Shown piece after piece: positions 1-5,976 of a stretch of 7,125 nucleotides of DNA (positions are counted from its first letter, which is position 1; every line of letters starts with the position of its first letter). The notes under the pieces are model-generated. The model did no database searches and had not been told where the DNA came from. It saw nothing but the letters and a program-made list of their open reading frames with translations. A program made the translations under genes and the position numbers. Source of the DNA: Pseudomonadota bacterium (GTDB lineage Bacteria > Pseudomonadota > Gammaproteobacteria > Burkholderiales > Ferrovaceae); NCBI GenBank assembly GCA_021804705.1, contig JAJZHC010000070.1, forward strand, positions 1-7,125, given 5' to 3'.

Positions 1-163
1 AAAGACCGGGTTCAAGGCAGCGTTTGGCGAAGTCACGATGAAGCCGCAGAACGAAACCGAGTTCACCGGCGACGATGCGGCGCGCATGCAGAAGCTTCTG
101 GATGCGCTGGAAAACCTGGACGACGTTCAGGCGGTGTACACCACCGCCGTGTTCTCTGAATAA
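1..163 (+). CDS. yebC: YebC/TACO1-family regulatory protein, C-terminal part (5' end outside window)
   Basis: The first full codon is at base 2, and 53 codons run to a TAA at 161-163. The visible peptide begins KTGFKAAFGEVTMKPQNE and ends with LLDALENLDDVQAVYTT followed by AVFSE. This matches the C-terminal domain of YebC, where E. coli has a similar 'EVSMIP ... MLEDCDDVQEVYHN' block. YebC proteins were long annotated as transcriptional regulators. TACO1 and some bacterial members are now linked to translation through proline-rich stretches. About 240 residues is normal, so roughly four fifths of the gene lies upstream. Its stop is 21 nt before the proposed ruvC start, and yebC-ruvC adjacency is common in proteobacteria, so cotranscription is likely. 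The identity rests on this conserved tail only. Confidence 0.88.
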   Translation, partial: KTGFKAAFGEVTMKPQNETEFTGDDAARMQKLLDALENLDDVQAVYTTAVFSE

Positions 164-171
164 CCCGGCTG

Positions 172-178
172 AAAGGAG
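172..178 (+). promoter_or_regulatory. Ribosome binding site of ruvC
   Basis: AAAGGAG at 172-178 is the strongest Shine-Dalgarno match in the yebC-ruvC gap. It lies 6 nt before the ATC at 185 but 15 nt before the TTG at 194. Its spacing therefore favours initiation at 185, even though that codon is not a standard start. Confidence 0.7.
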
Positions 179-184
179 ACACTC

Positions 185-718
185 ATCCGCATCTTGGGGA
201 TTGATCCGGGCCTTCGGATCACGGGATTTGGCGTAATCGACACAGCCACCACGGGACCCGGGCTGCAGTATGTGGTGAGCGGTTCCATCCGCAGCCCCCA
301 GCAGGCCCCGTTGCCAGAACGCCTGAAAGCCCTGTTCGATGGCATGACCGAAGTCATCGATGCGCATCAGCCCGATGTCGTCGCCGTGGAGATCGTATTC
401 GTGAACGTCAACCCGCAATCCACCCTCTTGCTGGGACAGGCGCGCGGCGCCGTCATTGCCGCTGCCGTGGCGCAAGGGCTGCCGGTAGCGGAATATACGG
501 CGCTACAGATCAAGCAGGCCGTGGTGGGTCATGGCCATGCGCGCAAGGAGCAGGTGCAAACCATGGTGATGCGCTTGTTGCAATTGGCCGAAGCCCCACC
601 CACCGATCCTGCCGATGCGCTGGCCTGTGCCATCCGTCATGCGCACGAGGGACGACAGCCGGCGGCGCGTCCGCTCGCGGGCCTGAAAATGCGACGCGGT
701 CGCCTGGTGCTGCGATGA
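185..718 (+). CDS. ruvC: Crossover junction endodeoxyribonuclease RuvC
   Basis: RuvC is the dimeric, Mg-dependent nuclease that cuts Holliday junctions symmetrically after RuvAB branch migration. Read from 185 the protein is 177 residues, close to E. coli RuvC (173). The RNase H-like acidic tetrad is complete: Asp7 in LGIDPG, Glu69 in AVEIVF, and Asp141 and Asp144 in DPADALA. The segment NPQSTLLLGQARG (76-88) is also conserved family sequence. The start is the problem. An in-frame TGA lies at 170-172, and no ATG, GTG or TTG occurs before TTG at 194, which would give MGIDPG and cut into the first beta strand. ATC at 185 restores the usual family N-terminus (M)RILGIDPG and sits 6 nt after AAAGGAG. 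A cautious annotator may use 194. The 3' end overlaps ruvA by 4 nt (ATGA). Identity is certain; the start is not. Confidence 0.93.
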   Translation: MRILGIDPGLRITGFGVIDTATTGPGLQYVVSGSIRSPQQAPLPERLKALFDGMTEVIDAHQPDVVAVEIVFVNVNPQSTLLLGQARGAVIAAAVAQGLPVAEYTALQIKQAVVGHGHARKEQVQTMVMRLLQLAEAPPTDPADALACAIRHAHEGRQPAARPLAGLKMRRGRLVLR

Positions 719-1299
719 TTGGCCGTCTTTCCGGCATCCTGCTGCAAAAAAATCCTCCCCAGATGCTGCTGGAAGTGCAGGGCGTGGGTTATGAGGTGGA
801 TGTGCCCATGAGTACCTTCTACGATTTGCCCGCACCAGGGCAGCCGGTGTCGCTATTCACCCACCTTGTGGTGCGTGAGGATGCCCACCTGCTGTTTGGC
901 TTTCTCACCGAAGCCGAGCGCTCGCTGTTCCGCCAGCTGCTGAAGATCAGCGGCGTGGGGCCGCGCCTCGCGCTCTCGGTGTTGTCGGGTCTCTCGGTGA
1001 ACGATCTGGCGGATGCCGTGGCGCGCCAGGACAGTGCAAGCCTGACCCGGATTCCCGGGGTGGGCAAAAAAACGGCTGAGCGCCTGCTGCTGGAACTCAA
1101 GGAAAAGCTGGCACCACTGACCGGCGTTGCGCCGGCTGCGGGCGGGCCTGCGACCGGCACCAACGAGATCAGCCATGCCCTGGCAGGCCTTGGCTATAAT
1201 GACCGCGAGGCCAGCTGGGCCATCAAGCAATTGCCAGCGGCATTGTCCCTGGAAGAAGGCATCCGGCAGGCCCTGAAGCTGCTGTCCCGCATGGAATGA
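715..1299 (+). CDS. ruvA: Holliday junction branch migration protein RuvA
   Basis: RuvA binds the four-way junction as a tetramer or octamer and loads RuvB hexamers on opposite arms. The 194-residue length is normal. Domain I (about 1-63) is an OB-fold starting MIGRLSG, with the acidic pin Glu55-Asp56 in VREDAHLLFGF; these are the residues that separate strands at the crossover in E. coli. Domain II holds two helix-hairpin-helix motifs, ISGVGPRLAL (about 78-87) and IPGVGKKTAERLL (about 113-125). An Ala/Gly/Pro-rich linker (about 137-148) leads to domain III (about 150-194), which contacts RuvB. The ATG overlaps the ruvC stop in ATGA. No clear Shine-Dalgarno lies upstream, so translation is probably coupled to ruvC. 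The TGA ends 1 nt before ruvB. Confidence 0.98.
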   Translation: MIGRLSGILLQKNPPQMLLEVQGVGYEVDVPMSTFYDLPAPGQPVSLFTHLVVREDAHLLFGFLTEAERSLFRQLLKISGVGPRLALSVLSGLSVNDLADAVARQDSASLTRIPGVGKKTAERLLLELKEKLAPLTGVAPAAGGPATGTNEISHALAGLGYNDREASWAIKQLPAALSLEEGIRQALKLLSRME

Positions 1300-1300
1300 C

Positions 1301-2326
1301 ATGATCGAAACTGACCGACTGATGGCTGCTGCACCGGCTTCGCCCCAGGAAGAAATCCTGGAACGCGCACTCCGGCCGCGTCAGCTGGACGACTATGTGG
1401 GGCAGGAAAAAATCCGTGCCCAACTGGAAATCTTCATCGAGGCAGCCAGGCGCCGCAAGGAACCGCTCGATCATGCCTTGCTGTTTGGACCTCCGGGCCT
1501 GGGCAAGACCACGCTGGCGCATATCATTGCACGCGAAATGGGCGTCAACCTGCGCCAGACTTCAGGGCCGGTGCTGGAGCGCGCCGGTGACCTTGCGGCC
1601 ATTCTCACCAACCTCGAGCCCAACGATGTGCTGTTCATCGACGAGATTCATCGCCTCAATCCGGTGGTGGAGGAAATCCTGTACCCGGCGCTCGAGGATT
1701 ACCAGATCGACATCATGATTGGCGAGGGTCCTGGTGCCCGTTCCGTCAAGCTCGACTTGCCGCCCTTCACGCTGATTGGCGCCACCACGCGTGCGGGCAT
1801 GCTGACCAATCCCCTGCGTGACCGTTTTGGCATCGTGGCGCGCCTGGAGTTTTATACGGTGGACGAGCTGGCCCACATCGTGGCCCGCTCCGCCCGGCTG
1901 CTGGAAATGGTCATTGACGCCAGCGGCACCACGGAAATTGCGCGCCGCTCGCGCGGCACTCCGCGCATTGCCAACCGCCTGTTGCGCCGGGTGCGCGACT
2001 ATGCCGAGGTCAAGGCTTCGGGTGAAGTCACCCGCAGCGTGGCCGATGCAGGCCTGCTCATGCTGGACGTGGACACCATGGGGCTGGATCTGATGGACCG
2101 CAAGCTGCTGCTGACGGTCATCGAAAAGTTTGCTGGCGGCCCGGTGGGCGTGGATAATCTCGCAGCCGCCATTGGTGAGGAACGCGACACCATCGAGGAC
2201 GTGCTGGAACCTTATCTGATCCAGCAGGGCTACCTGCAGCGCACCACGCGCGGTCGGGTAGCCACGGCGCTTGCCTATCAGCATTTCGGGTTGCCTGGCA
2301 ACACAGGCAGCGCGCCCTTATTGTAG
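1301..2326 (+). CDS. ruvB: Holliday junction branch migration ATPase RuvB
   Basis: RuvB is the hexameric AAA+ motor that pulls DNA through the RuvA-bound junction. At 341 residues it has the family length. Visible motifs are Walker A GPPGLGKT (63-70), Walker B LFIDEIH with Asp114-Glu115, sensor 1 ATTR (161-164), an arginine-finger region LRDRFG (172-177), and sensor 2 GTPRIANRLLRR (219-230). The C-terminal winged helix (about 260-335) includes GGPVGVDNLAAAIGEERDT and the typical QGYLQRTTRGR. The tail after FGLP (NTGSAPLL) is variable in the family. The ATG is 1 nt after the ruvA stop, with only a weak GGA upstream, which fits translational coupling. ybgC begins 8 nt downstream, so the repair and Tol-Pal blocks may share transcripts. 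Confidence 0.99.
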   Translation: MIETDRLMAAAPASPQEEILERALRPRQLDDYVGQEKIRAQLEIFIEAARRRKEPLDHALLFGPPGLGKTTLAHIIAREMGVNLRQTSGPVLERAGDLAAILTNLEPNDVLFIDEIHRLNPVVEEILYPALEDYQIDIMIGEGPGARSVKLDLPPFTLIGATTRAGMLTNPLRDRFGIVARLEFYTVDELAHIVARSARLLEMVIDASGTTEIARRSRGTPRIANRLLRRVRDYAEVKASGEVTRSVADAGLLMLDVDTMGLDLMDRKLLLTVIEKFAGGPVGVDNLAAAIGEERDTIEDVLEPYLIQQGYLQRTTRGRVATALAYQHFGLPGNTGSAPLL

Positions 2327-2334
2327 GTTTTGCC

Positions 2335-2745
2335 ATGAAACCCAACAAAACCACGGTGCCCTTGCGCATCTACCACGAAGATACGGATTCAGGTGGTGTG
2401 GTGTACCACGCCAACTATTTGCGCTATATGGAACGCGCACGTACCGAATGGCTGTGCGAACGCGGTTTCGACCACGACCGGGTGGCCCACGAAGTGGGCA
2501 TCCTGTTCGTGGTGCGTTCGCTCGACATCAAGTTTTTGCGCCCCGCACGCCTGGGCGATTATTTGCAGGCCAGCGCGGAACTGGTGGAAATGCGCCGCGG
2601 TCTGATGGCCTTCGATCAGCGGGTGATCCGCGGCGACACAGAACTGGCGCGCGCCACGGTGCGGGTGATCAGCGTCAGCCTCGACAATTTCAAATCGGTC
2701 AGCGTGCCCGACAGCATGCGCCTTGCCTTGGGAGTGGATGCGTGA
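2335..2745 (+). CDS. ybgC: Tol-Pal system-associated acyl-CoA thioesterase YbgC
   Basis: YbgC is a cytoplasmic hotdog-fold thioesterase that hydrolyses acyl-CoA (short-chain or acyl-ACP-linked substrates, depending on species). It is encoded at the head of most tol-pal clusters. The 136-residue length is typical. The diagnostic 4-hydroxybenzoyl-CoA thioesterase signature is clear at residues 15-38 as EDTDSGGVVYHANY followed by LRYMERARTE, with Asp18 in the position of the catalytic aspartate. The middle segment IKFLRPARLGDYL is also family-typical. AGG at 2325-2327 lies 7 nt before the ATG and serves as a weak binding site. The stop TGA overlaps the GTG start of tolQ. Its precise substrate here cannot be read from sequence, and it is not essential for Tol function in E. 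coli. Confidence 0.97.
   Translation: MKPNKTTVPLRIYHEDTDSGGVVYHANYLRYMERARTEWLCERGFDHDRVAHEVGILFVVRSLDIKFLRPARLGDYLQASAELVEMRRGLMAFDQRVIRGDTELARATVRVISVSLDNFKSVSVPDSMRLALGVDA
2730..2734 (+). promoter_or_regulatory. Ribosome binding site of tolQ
   Basis: GGGAG at 2730-2734, inside the end of ybgC, is 7 nt before GTG at 2742. Together with the resulting 230-residue product this fixes the tolQ start at GTG, which otherwise lies in a frame that stays open well upstream through ybgC. Confidence 0.7.
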
Positions 2746-3434
2746 ACGTTACTACGGATATTTCATTGCTGTCTCTGGTCACGCACGCCAGCGTGCTGGT
2801 GCAGATCGTGATGGGCCTGCTGCTGCTGGTGTCGCTGATGTCGTGGTCCTACATCTTCTCGAAGATGCTGACCGTGCGTCGCGCGCGTCGCGAAACCACC
2901 CAGTTTGAAGAAAGCTTCTGGAGCGGCACCGATCTCAATACGCTTTATCAGCGCACGGCAGCCAACAGCACCGACACGGGTTCGCTGGAGCGGATTTTCG
3001 AAGCCGGGTTCCGCGAGTTTCTGCGCCACCGCACCGGCGGTACGCTGGAGGCCACCGCAGTGACAAGTGGCGTGCAGCGTGCCATGAAGGCCACCTTCCA
3101 GCGCGAAATGGATGCCCTGGAATCCCATCTGGCCTTTCTCGCCACCGTAGGCTCGGTCAGCCCTTATGTGGGCTTGTTTGGCACGGTGTGGGGCATCATG
3201 AACGCGTTTCGGGGGCTGGCCAACGTGGGTCAGGCCACGCTGGCTCATGTGGCGCCGGGCATTGCCGAGGCTCTGGTGGCGACGGCCATGGGCCTGTTTG
3301 CCGCGATTCCTGCGGTAGTGGCCTACAACCGTTACGCACACGAAATCGACCGCCTGGCCATTCGCTTTGAAAGCTTCATGGAAGAGTTTTCCAATATCCT
3401 GCAACGGCAGATCAAGCCTACTCACGGACGCTAG
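2742..3434 (+). CDS. tolQ: Tol-Pal system proton-channel subunit TolQ
   Basis: TolQ is an inner-membrane protein of the MotA/TolQ/ExbB family. With TolR it converts proton flow into movement of TolA. From GTG at 2742 it is 230 residues, identical in length to E. coli TolQ. Segment 1 is about 17-40 (VLVQIVMGLLLLVSLMSW). A cytoplasmic domain follows (about 41-130). Segment 2 is about 131-156 with GSVSPYVGLFGTVWGIM, and segment 3 about 169-195 with VAPGIAEALVATAMGLFAAIPAV. Thr148 and Thr181 correspond to E. coli Thr145 and Thr178, which line the channel. The start overlaps the ybgC stop as GTGA and is preceded by GGGAG. tolR follows after 3 nt. The frame continues open upstream to about 2271, but that part is inside ruvB and ybgC and is not TolQ-like. 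Confidence 0.98.
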   Translation: MNVTTDISLLSLVTHASVLVQIVMGLLLLVSLMSWSYIFSKMLTVRRARRETTQFEESFWSGTDLNTLYQRTAANSTDTGSLERIFEAGFREFLRHRTGGTLEATAVTSGVQRAMKATFQREMDALESHLAFLATVGSVSPYVGLFGTVWGIMNAFRGLANVGQATLAHVAPGIAEALVATAMGLFAAIPAVVAYNRYAHEIDRLAIRFESFMEEFSNILQRQIKPTHGR

Positions 3435-3437
3435 GCC

Positions 3438-3854
3438 ATGCTTCGCAAACCTCGCCGCATGATGAGCCAGATCAATGTGGTGCCCTACATTGATGTGATG
3501 CTGGTATTGCTGGTGATCTTCATGGTGACCGCTCCCCTCATCAATCCCGGACAGGTGGACTTGCCCTCGGTGGGCCAGAATCTGGCCGAACCCCAACAGC
3601 CCATCCAGGTGACCTTGCGTCTGGATGGCAGCCTCAGCGTCGTGGACCCCCTGAAGGGGCAGGGTGAGATGCCGGTGGCCCGCGGCCAGCTGGTGGCGCT
3701 GCTCAAGGCCAGTCAGGCCAGTCAGCCCAACCAGCCGGTCGTCATCGCGGCGGATCGCAATGTGCGTTATGAAGAGGTGCTGCGCCTGATGGATCTGTTG
3801 AAACAGGCTGACGTCAAGCGGATAGGGCTGCTGGCGCGACCGAGGTCCAGTTGA
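3438..3854 (+). CDS. tolR: Tol-Pal system proton-channel subunit TolR
   Basis: TolR belongs to the ExbD/TolR family: one inner-membrane helix plus a periplasmic dimerising domain. It partners TolQ in the proton channel. At 138 residues it has the normal size. The N-terminus MLRKPRRMMSQINVVPYIDV is classic, with Asp19 equivalent to the essential E. coli Asp23. The membrane helix runs about 17-36 (DVMLVLLVIFMVTAPL). The periplasmic domain follows and ends with the ExbD-like block VVIAADRNVRYEEVLRLMDLLKQADVKRIGL (split here only by description: it spans about 101-132). The start is 3 nt after tolQ, with only a weak GGA (3426-3428) upstream, so coupling to tolQ is likely. The TGA is overlapped by the TTG of tolA. 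A small Gln/Ser-rich SQASQPNQP stretch lies before the final block. Confidence 0.98.
   Translation: MLRKPRRMMSQINVVPYIDVMLVLLVIFMVTAPLINPGQVDLPSVGQNLAEPQQPIQVTLRLDGSLSVVDPLKGQGEMPVARGQLVALLKASQASQPNQPVVIAADRNVRYEEVLRLMDLLKQADVKRIGLLARPRSS
3842..3845 (+). promoter_or_regulatory. Ribosome binding site of tolA
   Basis: GAGG at 3842-3845 lies 5 nt before TTG at 3851, inside the 3' end of tolR. It supports the TTG as the tolA start over the next in-frame candidate, GTG at 3881, which would leave only two residues before the membrane helix. Confidence 0.55.
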
Positions 3855-4609
3855 ATCGGCCCCTGTCCGCTGCTCGTGGAGTGAGCCCCTGGGCCTGGGT
3901 GCTGGCCGTCTCGGTGCATATCCTGTTTGTGATGGTGCTGGTGTTCGGGGTGGCCTGGCAGCATCAGGTGGTAGCCCCGGTGGAGGCCGAACTCTGGTCC
4001 GAACTGCCAGCGCCTGCCACGGTGACCAAGCCGCCCATGCCCCAACCGGCACCACCGCCGGCGCCCGCGCCGCCACCACCTGCGCCCGCACCAGTCAAGC
4101 CGGTGCAACCGGCACCGCCGCCCGCTCCCTCGGCTGCGGACATTGCCCTCAAGAAAAAGCAGGAAAGGGAACTTGAGGCAAAAAAACAGACTCAGAATCG
4201 GGAACGCGCCGTGGCCGACCAAATCCGTCAGCAGCGCGCCGAGGCCCTGAAGGAGCAGCAACAAGAGGAGGCGCAGCGTAAGAAAGCCGCCCAGCTAGCC
4301 AAAGCGGCCCAGGATGCGAAAGCCGCACTGATTGACCGCTACAAATTCGCCATCATCAACAAGATACGGGGCAACACCGAAGTCCCCGAGGGCGTGCCCA
4401 GCGGCACGACCCTGGAGGTGGACCTTACTGTCCTGCCCACGGGCGAAGTCATGATGCCGGTCAAGATCGTCAAGTCGAGCGGCAATGCGCTTTACGACCA
4501 GGCCGTGGTTCGCGGTATCATGCGTTCCCAGCCGTTGCCGCTTCCGGCCGAACCGGAATTACGCCGGGAGTTCCGGACGACCCATTTACAGTTGAAACAT
4601 GAAAAATAA
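3851..4609 (+). CDS. tolA: Tol-Pal system transperiplasmic linker TolA
   Basis: TolA is anchored in the inner membrane beside TolQR and reaches across the periplasm to contact Pal and TolB. The 252-residue protein has the expected three parts. A membrane anchor lies at about 13-35 (PWAWVLAVSVHILFVMVL). Domain II is a Pro/Ala-rich stretch (about 53-93, with PPP runs at 68-70, 74-77 and 89-91) followed by a charged Ala/Lys/Glu/Gln coiled coil (about 95-160). A globular TonB-like C-terminal domain (about 160-252) includes TTLEVDLTVLPTGEVMMPV, IVKSSGNALYDQAVVR and SQPLPLP. It is much shorter than E. coli TolA (421), mainly in domain II. His23 matches the anchor histidine of TolA/TonB, but the serine four residues before it in E. 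coli is Ala19 here. TTG at 3851 overlaps the tolR stop (TTGA). The 3' end overlaps tolB by 11 nt. Confidence 0.95.
   Translation: MNRPLSAARGVSPWAWVLAVSVHILFVMVLVFGVAWQHQVVAPVEAELWSELPAPATVTKPPMPQPAPPPAPAPPPPAPAPVKPVQPAPPPAPSAADIALKKKQERELEAKKQTQNRERAVADQIRQQRAEALKEQQQEEAQRKKAAQLAKAAQDAKAALIDRYKFAIINKIRGNTEVPEGVPSGTTLEVDLTVLPTGEVMMPVKIVKSSGNALYDQAVVRGIMRSQPLPLPAEPELRREFRTTHLQLKHEK
4043..4116 (+). repeat. In-frame direct repeats in the Pro/Ala-rich segment of tolA
   Basis: The 11-base word CAACCGGCACC occurs at 4043-4053 and again at 4106-4116. The offset is 63 nt (21 codons), so the frame is kept. Both copies are followed by similar CCG-rich sequence encoding Pro-Ala repeats. Such a segment can lengthen or shorten by slippage without breaking TolA. 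Confidence 0.6.
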
Positions 4610-5882
4610 CCTGCTTCGTTTTATTGCTATCCTTTTGGTCGTGGCCCCGGTTTCCGCGCGGGCCGACATCACCCTCGAGATCGTCACCCAGGGCAGCCAC
4701 CAGATTCCCATCGTGATTTTGCCTTTTGCCCAGGAAAGTGCCGGCGAGCATGCGCTTTCGCCCATCGTGGGAGCAGATCTCACGCGTTCCGGACTGTTTT
4801 CTGTATTGGACGCCACGGATGTGAAGCCGGCGCCGGCCGACGTGGAAGACGTGCATTGGGATGACTGGCGCAATCGCCATGCCGACTATCTGGTGGTGGG
4901 CAACGTGCAGGAACTGCCTAACCATCTCATGGAGGCGCGTTTTCGCCTGGTGGACGTCAATACCCAGGTGGCACGCCTTAACATGGCGTTTCAGGGCACC
5001 CACGAACAGTACCGCATGGTGGCCCACCACATTGCCGACGCCATTTTCGAGAACCTCACTGGTGACAAGGGCATGTTCAGCTCCCGGATTGCCTATATCA
5101 CCAAAAACGGCAATAAACGCAGCCTCAAGGTGGCGGATAGTGACGGTTTCAACGAACAGACCATGCTGACTGCCAACGAGCCCATCATCTCGCCGCGCTG
5201 GTCTCCTGATGGCAAGCGCATGGCCTACGTGACTTTCGAGCTGAAGCGGCCGATGGTGGTGGTGCAGACGCTGGCCACCGGGGCACGCAAGATCGTGGCA
5301 AGCTTCAAGGGCAGTAACAGCGCACCAGCCTGGACTTCCGACGGCAAGGAGCTTGCCGTGGTCCTGACCAAGGATGGTCATTCACAGATCTACATGATCA
5401 GTGCCGATGGCACTGGGCCGGTGCGTCGGGTCATGACGAGTAGCGGTATTGACACGGAACCGGTGTTTTCAGCGGACGGCCAGATGCTGTATTTCACCTC
5501 GGACCGCGACGGTGGGCCTCAAATTTACCGGGTGTCTGCCACCAACAGCGGGGAAGTGCCCCAGCGCCTGACCTACGGCAGCACCTATGCCGTGTCACCA
5601 CGGCTGAGCCCTGACGGCAAGCAAATGGTCTATGTACAGCGCAGCGAGGGCCAGTTTCACGTGATGTTGCAGGATCTCACCAACGGCCAGACCCAGGTGA
5701 TGACCGACACCTCGCTGGACGAATCACCCACCTTCGCCCCCAATGGCAAGTACATTTTGTACTCGACGGAGGTGCAAGAGCGCGGAATTCTTGCTATCGT
5801 TAGCACTGACGGACGCGTTAGGCAGAAATTGACGACCCAGACCGGAGATGTTTATGAGCCGGTTTGGGGGCCGATTCAGTAA
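4599..5882 (+). CDS. tolB: Tol-Pal system periplasmic beta-propeller protein TolB
   Basis: TolB is a soluble periplasmic protein that binds Pal and the TolA C-terminal domain, controlling Pal's access to peptidoglycan. The 427-residue length is typical (E. coli 430). A Sec signal peptide covers about 1-22 (MKNNLLRFIAILLVVAPVSA then RA), with likely cleavage before DITLEIVTQG; the mature N-terminus is the family's TolA-contacting end. The N-terminal alpha/beta domain (about 25-160) includes IVILPF and DYLVVGNV. A six-bladed propeller follows, with PD40-type repeats SPRWSPDGKRMAYV, APAWTSDGKELAVV, EPVFSADGQMLYFTSDRDG, SPRLSPDGKQMVYV and SPTFAPNGKYILYST. It ends VYEPVWGPIQ, as usual. The ATG lies inside the end of tolA (overlap 4599-4609) and has no good Shine-Dalgarno nearby, so translation probably depends on tolA. 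Confidence 0.98.
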   Translation: MKNNLLRFIAILLVVAPVSARADITLEIVTQGSHQIPIVILPFAQESAGEHALSPIVGADLTRSGLFSVLDATDVKPAPADVEDVHWDDWRNRHADYLVVGNVQELPNHLMEARFRLVDVNTQVARLNMAFQGTHEQYRMVAHHIADAIFENLTGDKGMFSSRIAYITKNGNKRSLKVADSDGFNEQTMLTANEPIISPRWSPDGKRMAYVTFELKRPMVVVQTLATGARKIVASFKGSNSAPAWTSDGKELAVVLTKDGHSQIYMISADGTGPVRRVMTSSGIDTEPVFSADGQMLYFTSDRDGGPQIYRVSATNSGEVPQRLTYGSTYAVSPRLSPDGKQMVYVQRSEGQFHVMLQDLTNGQTQVMTDTSLDESPTFAPNGKYILYSTEVQERGILAIVSTDGRVRQKLTTQTGDVYEPVWGPIQ

Positions 5883-5891
5883 ACCGAATTT

Positions 5892-5932
5892 GGGGTTGAA
5901 CCGTTAGCGTGCCGGGTGCTGGTTTACGCCCC
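5892..5932 (+). promoter_or_regulatory. Imperfect hairpin in the 94-nt tolB-pal gap
   Basis: GGGG (5892-5895) can pair with CCCC (5929-5932), AACC (5899-5902) with GGTT (5921-5924), and AGC (5906-5908) with GCT (5918-5920). A TTG/TACG internal loop and a 3-nt bulge interrupt the stem. No run of T follows, so it is not a standard intrinsic terminator. An RNA processing or stabilising element ahead of pal is possible. The pairing is visible by eye; the function is a guess. Confidence 0.35.
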
Positions 5933-5965
5933 TTGGAGACGATTTGACTTACCCCGCTCAACAAT

Positions 5966-5971
5966 AGAGGA
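5966..5971 (+). promoter_or_regulatory. Ribosome binding site of pal
   Basis: AGAGGA at 5966-5971 sits 5 nt before the pal ATG. It is one of the strongest binding sites in the window and stands outside any upstream gene. This fits Pal being an abundant lipoprotein translated independently of tolB. Confidence 0.8.
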
Positions 5972-5976
5972 TCATC

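Noticed and set aside
1562..2284. A 240-codon - strand open frame opposite ruvB.
   Set aside because: It is a mirror of ruvB codon use, with a composition typical of antisense shadows and no domain.
2271..2741. A + strand frame open from 2271 that continues into tolQ, suggesting a 387-residue protein.
   Set aside because: The extra part lies over ruvB and ybgC in another frame, is Arg/Gly-rich and unlike any TolQ. GTG at 2742 with GGGAG gives the exact family length.
2763..4091. A 442-codon open frame on the - strand opposite tolQ, tolR and tolA.
   Set aside because: High-GC codon bias keeps the complementary frame free of stops. The translation is His/Gln/Arg-rich with no recognisable domain, and the + strand genes are certain.
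4518..5381. A 287-codon - strand open frame opposite tolA and tolB.
   Set aside because: Same shadow effect; no recognisable motif or coherent ribosome binding context.
5933..5966. Possible sigma70 promoter for pal using TTGACT (5944-5949) or TTGGAG (5933-5938) with AACAAT (5960-5965).
   Set aside because: The spacers are 10 and 21 nt, far from the usual 16-18, and the -10 would overlap the binding site region. No convincing promoter is visible.
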